A DNA stretch of 64,000 nucleotides from Symsagittifera roscoffensis (lineage: Eukaryota > Xenacoelomorpha > Acoela > Convolutidae). The position numbers and the translations under genes are program-made. The stretch is from positions 96,835,705-96,899,704 of the forward strand of contig NC_087062.1 in the NCBI RefSeq assembly GCF_963678635.1. The letters are read 5' to 3'. This document shows positions 54,471 to 64,000 of this stretch, piece by piece; position 1 is the stretch's first letter; every line of letters begins with the position of its first letter. The notes beneath the pieces are model-generated. The model was not told the DNA's origin and made no database searches. It was given only the letters and a program-made list of their open reading frames with translations.

Positions 54471-54584
54471 CACTGAACAAACAATGATGCGAGGAAATTA
54501 AAAATTGCACGAGAAACATGCGACCTAGAGGCAGAAGCAGATAAAGGCACTAAAGAACAAGACCAGAGATAAATGTATTTTTAA

Positions 54585-55070
54585 ATGAACACATTTTTTA
54601 AATTGCCAAATGAAAACTCAAATGGCATAATAATAACAGGTAGCGATTTTATATTTACAGAAAGGACCTGTGGGATAGCTTTCACAGCAGAATTGAGATT
54701 TAGCTCAGCTTTAGTTGCACTTTTTAAGAGAGAATACAAAAAAGAAGCAAAAGAAGCAAAGATCACCAAAATTGTGGAAGCAAAGACCAAGAATTGGAGG
54801 TGTAGCAGCTCTGCCATCGGCACCATCGCAAATACCGTAAAGCCCCTCTGCTTCTCGGTGACGAGGCTGCCGGAAGAGCAGCACGTAGTGAACCCTGAAA
54901 CTTTGGTTTTGTCCCTGACGAGACTAAGAGGCTTCTTATTGGAGAAGTGAGTGACAGAACTCTCGCTTCCTGTGTACGAGCTAAACCGAAGACAACTGCA
55001 ACCTCTTTAGCTGTATGCGCTGGTACATGTGATCTTTTTCGATACCCACATAGATGTGAATCGACATAAG
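54585..55070 (+). pseudogene. Conserved post-integrase domain, gypsy-B unit 1
   Basis: Frame 54585-54950 ends FSVTRLPEEQHVVNPETLVL and LTRLRGFLLEK, then a stop, after which LPVYELNRRQLQPL and LYALVHVIFFDTHIDVNRHK follow to about 55070. It aligns with 8180-8563 of gypsy-A on the minus strand. The first half contains TERTCGIAFTAELRFSSALV, not seen in gypsy-A. Confidence 0.6.
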
Positions 55071-55389
55071 AGGTAATAATTGAGTATAGGTTGAGTGTAG
55101 GATAAGTTTTGTGTTATTTGTTATCTTATTAGGATCTTGGGTTATAAAGACCACGAATGGTCAAACCAAAAAAATTATAGGATCAGATCCAAAGTGTGAA
55201 CTGTCCGCTCTCAGATCCAATTCCAAGTCTTTAGAATTAAATTGGTTTGTAATAAATTCTAGGATGAAAATTGTCTTATCCGTCGTTTTTTAATCTAATT
55301 TAACATGAATTTGGAGCATAATTAGCAGATGTGATAGCCGTGAACTCATTTCTAGATCATGATTGATCAACTTGATGTTTGAATATCAA
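55071..55389. other. AT-rich stretch in gypsy-B unit 1, no gene seen
   Basis: No supportable frame longer than 60 codons and no family resemblance. Part of the 1.2 kb that unit 2 lacks begins here. Confidence 0.35.
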
Positions 55390-55543
55390 CCTTGTGAAAT
55401 CAACTTATCGAAATCAATAATCAAAACGGAGAACTTCGACAAACTGGTGGATTTGGCTGAGGCGTACCTTGTGAAATCAACTTATCGAAATCAATAATCA
55501 AAACGGAGAGTTTCGACATACTGATGGATTCGGCCGAGGGCAA
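55390..55543 (+). repeat. 77-bp direct repeat, two copies
   Basis: CCTTGTGAAATCAACTTATC begins at 55390 and again at 55467. The two copies agree at most positions through GGTGGATTTGGCTGAGG against GATGGATTCGGCCGAGG. Confidence 0.85.
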
Positions 55544-56400
55544 GTCATCGACGAGCTCTATCGTATAGTGCTGGAGAAGATTCGGCCCATAATGATCCGG
55601 AGGTGGCCATGTAAACGGCTGGTCTGATTAGCATATTTGGGCATGACAGCCATGGGGACCACCCACGGAAGTCTTGCTATTGACGGCTTGGGGCGATTAA
55701 GGAGTACTGGATCGCCATAATCTGCGTGTTATGCGATGGAGAAATGGAGTTCTCTCGGGAACCGACATAGCGCACGAACCCGGTGTGGATGCAACAAGGA
55801 CTTACCGGCCTGGAGAGTTTCCTCTTCCAGCCAGGCCTAAGCCCGGTCTAAGCAGTAGACATGGAGCTTTCCATTAGGCAATGAGTAGCCATGCTCACAA
55901 TTGAAAGCTGTGGTGCAGGCCAAGATACCCAAAGTGGAAGAACAAATGCAACAAATGAATTATTGGTCATCTGAACGAGACAAAAAACAAACTGGAGCGA
56001 GTGAGAAAAATCTTGCTCGGAATTGAAGAAGATAGAAATATGTGGATGAGACTTTTCGAAGATTGCGACAAGGAACAGGGAGAGGAGATAGAAGGCTTGA
56101 GGCAGGAAAAAATAGAGCAAACTCAACGACTAGGATTAGCGACAATAGAACAATCAATACACGAAAGGAATGTTCCCCGTTGGCAGTTCCCGATAGAGTT
56201 TCTGACACCTCGCAACCTAGGTCGGACAGCAGAAGTGCAAACCCCAACAGCAGTCGGTAGAGTGACAATCACGGATCCAATTGACATCCTGGGTGATCCA
56301 GTCGTGGAAACAACCATGCAGCAACTGGTGGAAGCCAACAGGAGTATTCCAGGTTCTGGGTGCTGCACCCCATGGAACAATCAATGATGCCGTCAGAGCG
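55544..56400 (+). pseudogene. Membrane-segment/coiled-coil ORF, gypsy-B unit 1
   Basis: PIMIRRWPCKRL and a following hydrophobic part with AYLGMTAMGTTHGSLAIDGL (about 55590-55690) look like a membrane-proximal segment. GEFPLPARPKPG (about 55815-55850) matches gypsy-A. Frame 56001-56387 is a 128-codon coiled-coil-like stretch (EDRNMWMRLFEDCDKEQGEE, GLRQEKIEQTQRLGLATIEQ). This region precedes the SGNH domain as in gypsy-A. Unit 2 has lost it. Confidence 0.55.
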
Positions 56401-56589
56401 GAGCTCTCCTCAGAAATCATGAAGAAAACGAGAGCTGCTACCGTCACAAAATCAGCAAAAACCTCAAAAACCTCCGACAGGAAGACAAGGTTAGATTCCA
56501 ATGAGGAAAGTGTCGCGTGTACATGACATTCAGAAGAATAATAAAAAGTCACAAGAGTCCAGGAGATGGATATGCGAGCTCGCTTTAAC

Positions 56590-56992
56590 CGACCAACTTG
56601 AAGTCTAGAGATGAACTTGCAAAAAACCTTCTCCTGGATATCGCATTTGATTTTGAGAGATAGTATAGTGAGAGTTTTGCAAAACTTGAGAACCTCATTG
56701 GTCACTACGGTGATGGCATTCGGAGGTGACACAGTAGACCAGCTGTATCTAATGGTGGAGTTGATGAATAGGACAGAAGCTTGAACGTAATGATTCTGAT
56801 AGGCACAAACAAAAGCTCGGACTCAGAAGAACCCAGTGAGAAGTAATGCTAGTAAGCATGTTTACCACAGTATAGCAAAAGTTTCAGTGCGCGGTAGTGA
56901 CCCTTTGCATCATACCGATGAGCACGAGAACGCAGTCATCCACTGGTAGGAGGCGCAATGAAAGAGTGAGGTGGAACAAGATAGTGCGTAAT
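56590..56992 (+). pseudogene. SGNH hydrolase, 5' part, gypsy-B unit 1
   Basis: DSIVRVLQNLRTSLVTTVMA keeps the block I Ser region, FGGDTVDQLYLMVELMN the block II Gly, and IGTNKSSDSEE the block III GTN. Cut at the duplication junction before block V. Stops are present. Confidence 0.6.
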
Positions 56993-56993
56993 G

Positions 56994-59060
56994 GAGTGAT
57001 GCAAGGGAGTACAAAGACGAATGTATCGAGGATGAGGGAGAAACAGATGAATCCACTCACTTTCTCGGGGTTCAATAAAATCAATTGATTGATTTGATGC
57101 AACATCTAGAGAGATACACCAATACTCAACCAGTATTTGCATTCGACAGTGATCAGTATGATGTAAACTTCATTAAATCATACCTCATTCCCCTCATTAT
57201 CAACGAAAAAGAAAATGAAACCTCAGTTATGAAGAAAGCAAACGACCTTGTTTCCTTCAAATTTGGAGAAGTTCAGCTTCTGAACATTGTAAAGTTTTTG
57301 GTTGAGGCTACTACTTTAGACTCTTTTCTGAAAGCTTAAAAGGCCACTGAGCTGAAAGAATACATCCCATACGAGTGGTTTGATACTCCGAGCAAGCTTG
57401 ATTAACATTAACTACCCTCAGTTAGGGACTATTACAGCAAACATAAGAATAGCAACTCTCTCGATAAAGAGTATTACGATTTTCAGAAGCTTCTCAATAG
57501 TGGATTAACTGAAGAGCAAGCCTTGAGAAAATTCGGGCTTAAAACCAAACCACTTACGGGTTTGGACAACTACAACTACCTTGAATCTATCTGGGAACAG
57601 GAAAAGATGACTTCATTTCTCAGTTTTCTACGGTAGTATAACACCAAGGATGTTGTTCCTACCCTTGATGCTATGCAGAAAATGATTGAATTTTATCATA
57701 ACAAAGGGATAGACGTGTTAAAGCTCGGCTGCACACTACAGAATCTAGCCAATATATGTCTACACAGGTCAACAGACTATAGATTTTTCCCATTTTTTGA
57801 GTGATGGTGACTTGCTTGAAAAAATACCGGATATCAAATTATAGGATATGACCAGTGGTGCCTCAATAGTTTTCACAAGAAAAAACAGTAGCAAATGAAA
57901 CCTTTGTTGGAAAATCAAACAATTTGTGTAATTGAATCGTTGGTATTGATGCTAGTCAACTCTATCGGTATTATCTGTGTCAGGTTATGCCCAGGGGTTT
58001 GTACAGGAGATACTACGATGAAGAAACACAAAAATTCGATGCAAGGCAAAATTCATTTCGAACACTTGAAATTATGGTCACGTCATACTTTCAAGCAGCC
58101 AGACCTGAATGTGTAATTGAGAGTTTTTACACTACAGGAAAACAAAAACAACTGATTGATTTAGTGTTAATGGTTAGTGCAATCATTTTAAGACTGTCTT
58201 TGAAGCAATGGATTGTTATTTCCATTTTTGCCCTTGTCAAAAAGCTATAACGAGCCTAACTGATGATGATATGAAACGCGGAACCCAGAAAAGAGAAATG
58301 GATGAGCTTTGAAAAGGTTACATTCGAGAAAAAGGATACTCTATAGAAGAAATGTGGGAGTGTAATTAGTGGGATCAATTTAAATACAATGGAGACGTGA
58401 AAAATTACGTTAGAACAAACTTTCCGTTCAAAAGATCTCATTCTGCCAATTCACTAGAGCAAAACATTAAAACCGAAACAATGTTCGGCTACGTGCAATG
58501 CGATCTAACTGTTCCAGATAAGCTAAAAGCAAAATTCTCCGATTTCCCACCTATTTCAGGACTATAGAAGTTACCAGAAACTCTAATATGAAATATATGA
58601 AGACATATGCGGCAGAAAACGATTTGTTAAAGCAACCGCAAAGTTGATATCGAGTTTCAAGTTGACCAACAGAACACTTATCACACCAATTCTCACCTTC
58701 TAAATGCATCTTGGACTACATGTACAAAAATTCATCGTTTTGTACAGTACATTCGCGTAAAACATTTAACAATTTTGTTCAGTCTGTTGTTGATGCTTGG
58801 CGTAGTAGCTGAAACATTGAAACTTCTAGTAAATAGTTCCTACAGCTATCAAACTATGGACGGATCAAAACATACAATGACAAAACACCCCGGAGAAAAA
58901 AAACCCACAAAGCTATCAATAATCAGTTTTTCGAGAGACCCAATATCGTAGCTAAAGTTTCGTATGAAGTAGAACTTGTTAAATCTACTATAGAGCATCG
59001 TAAACCAGAATGCGAAGTTGAGAACGTTAGTGCTGTTTTAAAATTTTTTCGGTCTGGAGG
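56994..59060 (+). pseudogene. Polinton DNA polymerase B, copy P3 (duplicated part of P2)
   Basis: Frame 57085-57339 has VFAFDSDQYDVNFIKSYLIP, an exonuclease motif II-like word with Asp residues. Later, KGIDVLKLGCTLQNLANICL is near 57705-57760. Motif A GIDASQLYRYYLCQVMPRGL is near 57940-58000, with the following region intact here: FYTTGKQK near 58120, and GYVQCDLTVPDKLKAK near 58480-58530. Motif B SYSYQT near 58845 is degenerate, and about 40 bases around 58800 are deleted. Ends near 59060 before motif C. Confidence 0.8.
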
Positions 59061-59089
59061 AGGATAGTTAACGATTCCTGAGATACAAT

Positions 59090-59997
59090 TTTATGCAGAA
59101 ACAGAGAAGGTTATAACTGAACAAGGCTTGAAGCAAAACGAGAGAGGAGAATTACAACGCAATAGTGTTGATGCAACTCTATATAACATAAGTTTTTTTC
59201 GGATCACATGCTCAGATGGACCACCAGGTAATCAATGAAGACACCTAAGCATCTTGAAATGCTTTCAGTGGCCTCGAATAAAAAAGGAGTACGAGAAGTG
59301 GGTGACAGCATATCTGTCATGCCACCAGGTGTAAGATCACAGGAAATGGCTCTTTACATTACACTCGAGCAAATTATGTGAGTTCAACGATGTTGTACAG
59401 ATCGATCAGTACTGTACAGATCGATCATCTAGGTGGAAAGACAAAATCAAGCTCCGGTTTCAATTTTGAGATATATTGTTTCCGATACATGACTGATTGG
59501 GATTGATATCTTCCATCAGTGATGGGAGCTTACAACAGTATGCAACATTCCACCACATGAGTTAGTCTGCACAAGATATGGACTGGACATGAACAGTTTT
59601 TGCATCTAGTTTTCTTTTATCCAGAGTATTAAGGCAAGAAAACTTTCATACAAGTCTATATAAGGGATGGAGCAGACGTCAGCAAGAGCTGAACGGTCTT
59701 TGTAAACGCAACACGCAAAAAGCTCAGGCGAGGTAGAGGACAATGTTCGACAAAAAGGAAACTTTTGCAAAAGTATACTCGGTAGGGACTACTTGTGGGT
59801 TTTTCAGAACGTTATTCCACCAAAAGGAACGAAGAGACTCCTGGAGGGGACCGCTCAAGATAACGGAAGTGCACCAAGAGTGACGTTTTAACAGACTGAA
59901 TATTGGCCGAGCTGCGCACTTTGAAAATATTAAACCACATAACCCATCCACAGAAGACTGTTGTATAACTGAAGACATAGAAGGCGCGATTACCTGA
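59090..59997 (+). pseudogene. Integrase C-terminal half, gypsy-B unit 2
   Basis: Copy of 52620-53527 with independent substitutions. The last frame is split by a TGA at 59881 (CAAGAGTGACG against CAAGAGGGACG in unit 1), so decay continued after duplication. Confidence 0.7.
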
Positions 59998-60062
59998 AGA
60001 TTGACCCTGCTTGCGAAGTCAAGGCGAACGGCACCAGGGAATAGAATGATGGGAATGAGGCG

Positions 60063-60960
60063 ATGAAAGAAGGAACGGGACCGCCACCGGACCTGGATCC
60101 TAATGAAATAATTGAGGCGGATAAGGAAACCTTACTCTATGCGGAAGAGGACTGGAGAAATCAAGAGTTGTTAAACGTGGATGGGATTAGCAATCACACC
60201 ACGACCTTCGTCACAACAGACAGTGACCAGTTGGGACAGATTTTTTATGACAGGAAGAACTGAAGGTCCTCAGAATTGGTCATGACGCCATGACGGGACA
60301 AAAATCAGTACTTATTGGATGCGAAGCGGATCTGACTGCACATCTGCTAGACACCGATGGAAAAAAGATCGGAGTAACTTGACTTCTGGACTTAGGAGCA
60401 GTAGTCAGTGTATTGGCGATAAAGACTAGCGAAAGAATGGGAAGACAGGATACGGTCGAGCCCAAGACTGATAGTCGCTAACCGCGGAGCGCTCAACGTG
60501 GCTGTGGGAGAACTCCAGTAACATTCCCCCACATGGTAGGTCGGAACCTCTGGATGAGGTTCCTCGTGATTGAGAACCTGGACGATTCGAATCAGTTCAT
60601 CTTGGGGCGCGACTATTCCAGGAAATTCCACGTGATGATCGGCCCTAATAAGGGACCGATAAAGATTATGAACCCTGACAGAAAGTATGTTAAGTGACCA
60701 GTAAACAAAAATAATTCACGAGAAAAAGTTATCAATTTTAAGGACAGAAAACTACAGCCGAGGAAGGAAATTGTAGCAAATTTCAAAGAGAGCAAGAAAT
60801 ACAGAAAAAATTACGAAGATGACCCTTCCTGGGCAGCTCCGGACGTGCAATGGCTCAATCATGTGTCCAACCTTAGCCTAAGATTCGGAATGCGATACAA
60901 GGGGACATCGACGGATATTTTTGTCCGAGGAGTGGGGGTAAGACTGAACAAATACCCACA
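60063..60960 (+). pseudogene. Acidic segment and protease-like domain, gypsy-B unit 2
   Basis: Frame 60063-60263 repeats the acidic segment of unit 1 with two extra codons. The protease-like part has FLVIENLDDSNQFILGRDYS (about 60560-60620), in some places closer to gypsy-A than unit 1. It continues VNKNNSREKVINFKDRK and ends DIFVRGVGVRLNKYPH near 60960. DLGAVVSVLAIK is near 60390. Confidence 0.6.
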
Positions 60961-61073
60961 CTGAACAAACAATAATGAGAGGAAATTTAAAAACTGCCCG
61001 AGAAACAGGCGACCTAGAGGCAGAAGCAGATAAAGGCACTAAAGAACAAGACCAGAGTGAAAACAATTTTTAA

Positions 61074-61560
61074 ATGAACGCATTTTTTAAATTGCCAAAT
61101 GAACACTCAATTGGCATAATACTAACAGATAGCGATTTTATACTTACAGAAAGGACGTGTGGGAGAGTTACCACCGCAGAATTGAGATTTAGCTCAGCTT
61201 TAGTTGCACTTTTAAGAGAGAATACAAAAAAGACGCAAAAGAAGCAAAGATCACCAAAATTGTGGAAGCAAAGACCAAGAATTGGAGGTGTAGCAGCTCT
61301 GCCATCGTCACCATCGCAAATACCGTAAAACCCCTCTGCTTCTCGGTGACGAGGCCGACGGAAGAGCAGCACGTAGTGAACCCTGAAGCTTTGGTTCTGT
61401 CCCTGACTAGACTAAGAGGCTTCTTATCGGAGAGGTGAGTGACAGAACTTTCGCTTCCTGTGTACGAGCTAAACCGAAAACGACTGCAACCTCTTTAGCT
61501 GTATGCGCTGATATATGTGATCTTTTTCGATAACCACATAGATATGTATCTAGATATGAA
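61074..61560 (+). pseudogene. Conserved post-integrase domain, gypsy-B unit 2
   Basis: Frame 61074-61328 starts MNAFFKLPNEHSIGI. The DPEHV-like part follows in another frame around 61340-61440 (NPEALVLSLTRLRGFLSER). One base is lost in the run after ALVAL near 61212. Confidence 0.6.
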
Positions 61561-61899
61561 GTAATATTTGAGTATAGGTTGAGTGTAGGATAAGTTTTGT
61601 GTTATTTGTTATTTTATTAGGAGCTTGGGTTATGTAGGAGTGTAGGAGCCAATAGGAGTGTTCCAGGTTCCTGGGTGACTTCATTCCATGGAACAATCAA
61701 TGATGCCGTCAGAGCGGAGCTCTCCTCAGGAATAATGAAGAAAACAAGAGCTGCTACCGTCACAATATCAGCAAAAACCTCAAAAACCTCCGACGGGAAG
61801 ACAAGGTTAGATGCCAATGAGGAAAGTGTCGCGTGTATATGACATACAGAAGAGTAATAAAAAAAAACTTCACAAGAGTCCAGGAGATAGATATGCGAG
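61561..61899 (+). other. Deletion scar and short linker, gypsy-B unit 2
   Basis: At about 61625-61660 the sequence jumps from the AGGAGCTTGGGTTATGTAGG region to AATAGGAGTGTTCCAGGTTC. The intervening 1.2 kb of unit 1 is missing. What follows (61660-61890) matches 56340-56560 and codes a short charged linker in broken frames. Confidence 0.6.
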
Positions 61900-62680
61900 C
61901 TCGCTTTAACCGACCAACTTGAAGTCTAGAGATGAACTTGCAGCAACCTCCTCCTGGATATCCCATTTGATTTTGAAAGATAGTATAGTGAGAGCTTTGC
62001 AAAGCTGGAGAACCTCATGGGTCACTACGGTGATGGCAGTCGGAGGTGACACAGTAGACCAGATGTATCTAATGGTGGAGTTGATGAACCAGAACAGAAG
62101 CTTGGACGTAATGATTCAGATAGGCGCAAACAAAAGCTCGGACTCAGAAGAACCCAATGGGAAGCAATGCTAGTGTGCATGTTTACCACAGTATGGCAAA
62201 AGTTTCATTTCGCGATACTGACCCTTTGCATCATACCGATGAGCACGAGAGCGCAGTCATCCACTGGTAGGAGCAACAAAGAAAGAGTGAGGTGGAACAA
62301 GATAGTGCGTAATCTGGCAAGTCGCAAGGCTGGGCGAATGATCTTGATGGACTTGGAGCTGATGGAATACACTTCGATAGTATAGAATGACAAGGTTGGA
62401 TTAACCTTGTTTTCCGTGAGCGACTAGATGAGTTCGAAATTGAACTATTCGACACTGGGGCACTCAAAACGGTAGCGACGAACGTGTCGGCGATTTCGAT
62501 TTTTGTGAAAAAACAAGTGATTCAGAGCTCGATGAGCAATAATTCAGGTCAGACGTATTGGATCGACTAGACGAAGCACTAGTGAGGAGGACTATTCATC
62601 CCCGACGAAGATTGGGACAGTCAATCCAACGACAGAAACGATCTCAGGCACCTCAAGATCTGAAATGACGAAGAGTACAA
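61900..62680 (+). pseudogene. SGNH hydrolase, gypsy-B unit 2, all blocks visible
   Basis: Block I reads HLILKDSIVRALQSW (Gly changed to Lys, Ser kept). Block II is in VGGDTVDQMY. Block III is MIQIGANKSSDSEE (Asn kept). Block V is GLGADGIHFDSIEWQGW (Asp and His kept; about 62348-62400). The C-terminus RDVLDRLDEALVRR-like stretch ends with a basic tail and stop near 62665. Frame changes occur near 62165 and 62335. Aligns with gypsy-A 5203-6600. The Ser-Gly-Asn-His set is still recognisable in a lineage distinct from gypsy-A. Confidence 0.7.
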
Positions 62681-63010
62681 TTAGGTAAGAATGACGTCCA
62701 TATAGAGTTTACTTGTTGTGGCCAAGACCGATATCGTTACCCTTGCATGTTTACAAGCAAGATTTAATGAAGCTAAGCCTTCAAACAGTAGGATTTGCAA
62801 ACAGTAAGATTAGACTAATTGATAGCAGCAGCGATCAACATCAGCTCTACAACAGCATTACGGTTTGCTGTTTTCGAGTGACTGCCCTCAAACAACACAA
62901 TGGGTTATTTGACCTTTGCAAGATATGAGGATAAATCATTGTGAGCAAGATGAAGACGAGAGACTAGGGAGACTTTTGACAAGTTGAGCACCAACTGGTC
63001 ATGATGTAAA
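62681..63010. other. Stretch between gypsy-B and gypsy-C, no gene identified
   Basis: One 71-codon plus frame (62713-62928) has no family resemblance. This stretch may be the gag-protease linker of gypsy-C or a junction, but I see no LTR end in it. Confidence 0.35.
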
Positions 63011-64000
63011 GATCCGAAAGAAAGAACTCCAAGAAGATGATGCTGAAAGATGGAATGAAGCGGCAATCGTGGGCTTGAGGATGAAAAATTTCAATGAACT
63101 AAGCGATAACAAACAAGTGTGTATAGTTCCGAACCCTAATAGTCAAAGTGCTGCTGTTTTAGGAAGATCCTTCTCGATAACGAAGAGTGGCCTCTGCGTC
63201 AGTGTCTTGATGAATACTCTTGAGATACCGATCACGATACAGAGAGGGAGGAAGCTGGGATATGCTTTACCGGTTAAAACCCGATATGAAATGACTGAGA
63301 ACTCAAAACAAAATGAAGTTGTTGATTGTCCCAATCATAGGGACAGGATTTGTATCTTGAGACGATTACAGGAAATAAAAAGTTTATCAGGTCTTGTTAA
63401 ATCACTTAAGTCAGAGACGGACGATGGTCTGTCGAGCTGTTCGAACTTTCCGGAGCGGCCCACATTAGATGAAATGCAAATTGATAAACCGGTTTTCCCG
63501 GAGATTGAACACTTGAGGGGCAAACTGACGGACGAACAGCTCGAAGCCATCAAGGACGTACTAGATCGGAACGAGGAAGTTTTTTCGAAGCACAAGGCGG
63601 ATATCGGGTGTTGTAATTTCGTTGAGCATGAAATAGAACTTGAGGAGGATGCGGTACCGCACAGGGAGGGGGCGAGGCGCATGACCCCGCACAAATCGGA
63701 GGCTTGTCGAAAAGAGATCGAAACGCTACTAGAGTATGACATGATAGAACCATCCAAGTCACCGTGGGCGTGTGGAGTAGTGATGGCCAAAAGAAAGGCG
63801 ACCAGTTGAGGTTTTGTTGTGACTTTCGATACCTGAATTCCGTCACGGGGAAGGATGCCTATCCAATACCTAGGATTGATGAAAGCCTCTCGAAGTTAGG
63901 TGATGCAAAATTTTTTACGACTCTTGATTTAGGCTCGGCCTTTTGGCAGGTACCACTACGGAAGCAGGATAGGGAGAAGACAGGGTTTGCCTGCGAGCTG
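63011..64000 (+). pseudogene. Third gypsy element (gypsy-C): protease C-terminus and reverse transcriptase, runs off window
   Basis: Frame 63069-63809 (246 codons) contains VGLRMKNFNELSDNKQVCIV, AAVLGRSFSITKSGLCVSVL, SETDDGLSSCSNFPERPT, FSKHKADIGCCNFVEHEIEL and PHREGARRMTPHKSEACRKE, then IEPSKSPWACGVVMAKRK. Here one base appears lost (AAAGG run near 63795-63798). RT continues in the next frame with LRFCCDFRYLN, DAYPIPRIDESLSKLG, FFTTLDLGSAFWQVPL and KTGFACEL to 64000. RT motif with LDLGSAFWQ contains the first catalytic Asp. It is homologous to gypsy-A 12.8-13.6 kb but far less damaged. YVDD would lie beyond the window. Confidence 0.85.

Larger units (their letters stand above)
51092..56992. 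repeat. Tandem duplication of PolB-gypsy chimera, unit 1 (5901 bp)
   Basis: Starts inside the polymerase gene (GAGTGAAGCAAGGGAGTAC) and ends inside the SGNH gene (GATAGTGCGTAAT). The next base begins unit 2. Contains 1.2 kb (about 55140-56340) that is absent from unit 2, and lacks about 610 bp of polymerase that unit 2 has. Confidence 0.88.
52611..56992 (+). mobile_element. Second gypsy element (gypsy-B) 3' part, unit 1
   Basis: Integrase C-terminal half, a protease-like segment, the conserved post-integrase domain, coiled-coil and the start of the SGNH gene, all plus strand. gag, RT and RNase H are missing. The left side is fused to PolB. Confidence 0.75.
56994..62313. repeat. Tandem duplication of PolB-gypsy chimera, unit 2 (5320 bp)
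   Basis: Repeats 51092-56992 in the same orientation. After 62313 the sequence continues into the rest of the SGNH gene (CTGGCAAGTCGCAAGGC), which unit 1 lacks. Thus unit 2 keeps the original right flank and unit 1 the original left flank. Divergence by eye is several percent, higher than in the 3.7-kb duplication. Confidence 0.88.

Noticed and set aside
55848-56732. Minus-strand ORFs of 85-171 codons
   Set aside because: Antisense to the coiled-coil and SGNH region. The plus frame carries the motifs shared with gypsy-A.
1-64000. Host gene or intact autonomous element
   Set aside because: Every long coding stretch matches a transposon gene with lesions. No exon-like unique sequence with a known cellular protein was seen.

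Overview
The window reads as animal (metazoan) genomic DNA made almost entirely of decayed mobile elements. I see no host gene, no rRNA or tRNA gene and no CRISPR array. Two element classes account for nearly everything: Polinton/Maverick (adintovirus-like) self-synthesising DNA elements, which are AT-rich, and Ty3/gypsy-type LTR retrotransposons, which are visibly GC-richer. The Polinton proteins are of a type I associate with aquatic invertebrates such as cnidarians, but I cannot name the host.

Layout. 1-1755: remnant of a Polinton capsid module on the minus strand (minor-capsid-like, small basic, capsid-like fragments). 1756-20213: a minus-strand Ty3/gypsy element of about 18.5 kb, bounded by direct repeats that I interpret as its LTRs (1756-2418 and 19327-20213, TGT...ACA ends). 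Read from right to left it has a primer-binding-site candidate, a leader with a 41-bp minisatellite, gag with a damaged zinc knuckle, protease, reverse transcriptase (YVDD kept), RNase H, integrase, an unknown conserved domain, a coiled-coil region, an SGNH/GDSL hydrolase, and a further broken ORF. 20214-34125: Polinton copy A, with (minus strand) integrase, a pX-like protein, packaging ATPase, a small membrane ORF and several unassigned genes, then (plus strand) a zinc-finger/protein-primed DNA polymerase. A 3.7-kb tandem duplication (22265-25950 / 25951-29697) sits inside it. 34126-40648: three further tandem copies of the ATPase module with a repeated spacer. 40649-40950: a truncated LTR. 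40951-52610: Polinton copy B, with the same gene order as copy A. 51092-62313: a tandem duplication (units 5901 and 5320 bp) of a chimera in which a DNA polymerase B fragment is fused to the 3' part of a second gypsy element, again carrying the SGNH hydrolase. 63011-64000: start of a third gypsy element (protease/RT), younger-looking, running off the window.

How the parts relate. In an intact Polinton the integrase, polymerase, ATPase and capsid genes would support integration, protein-primed replication and packaging. In an intact gypsy element gag-PR-RT-RH-IN would support reverse transcription and integration, with the SGNH/coiled-coil ORF as an unusual accessory. Here nearly every gene carries frameshifts, stops or truncations. 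Every polymerase copy lacks its C-terminal catalytic motif, so nothing in the window should be autonomous. A few short unassigned ORFs remain open: 21576-21893, 25128-25463, 28809-29144, 47595-48089.
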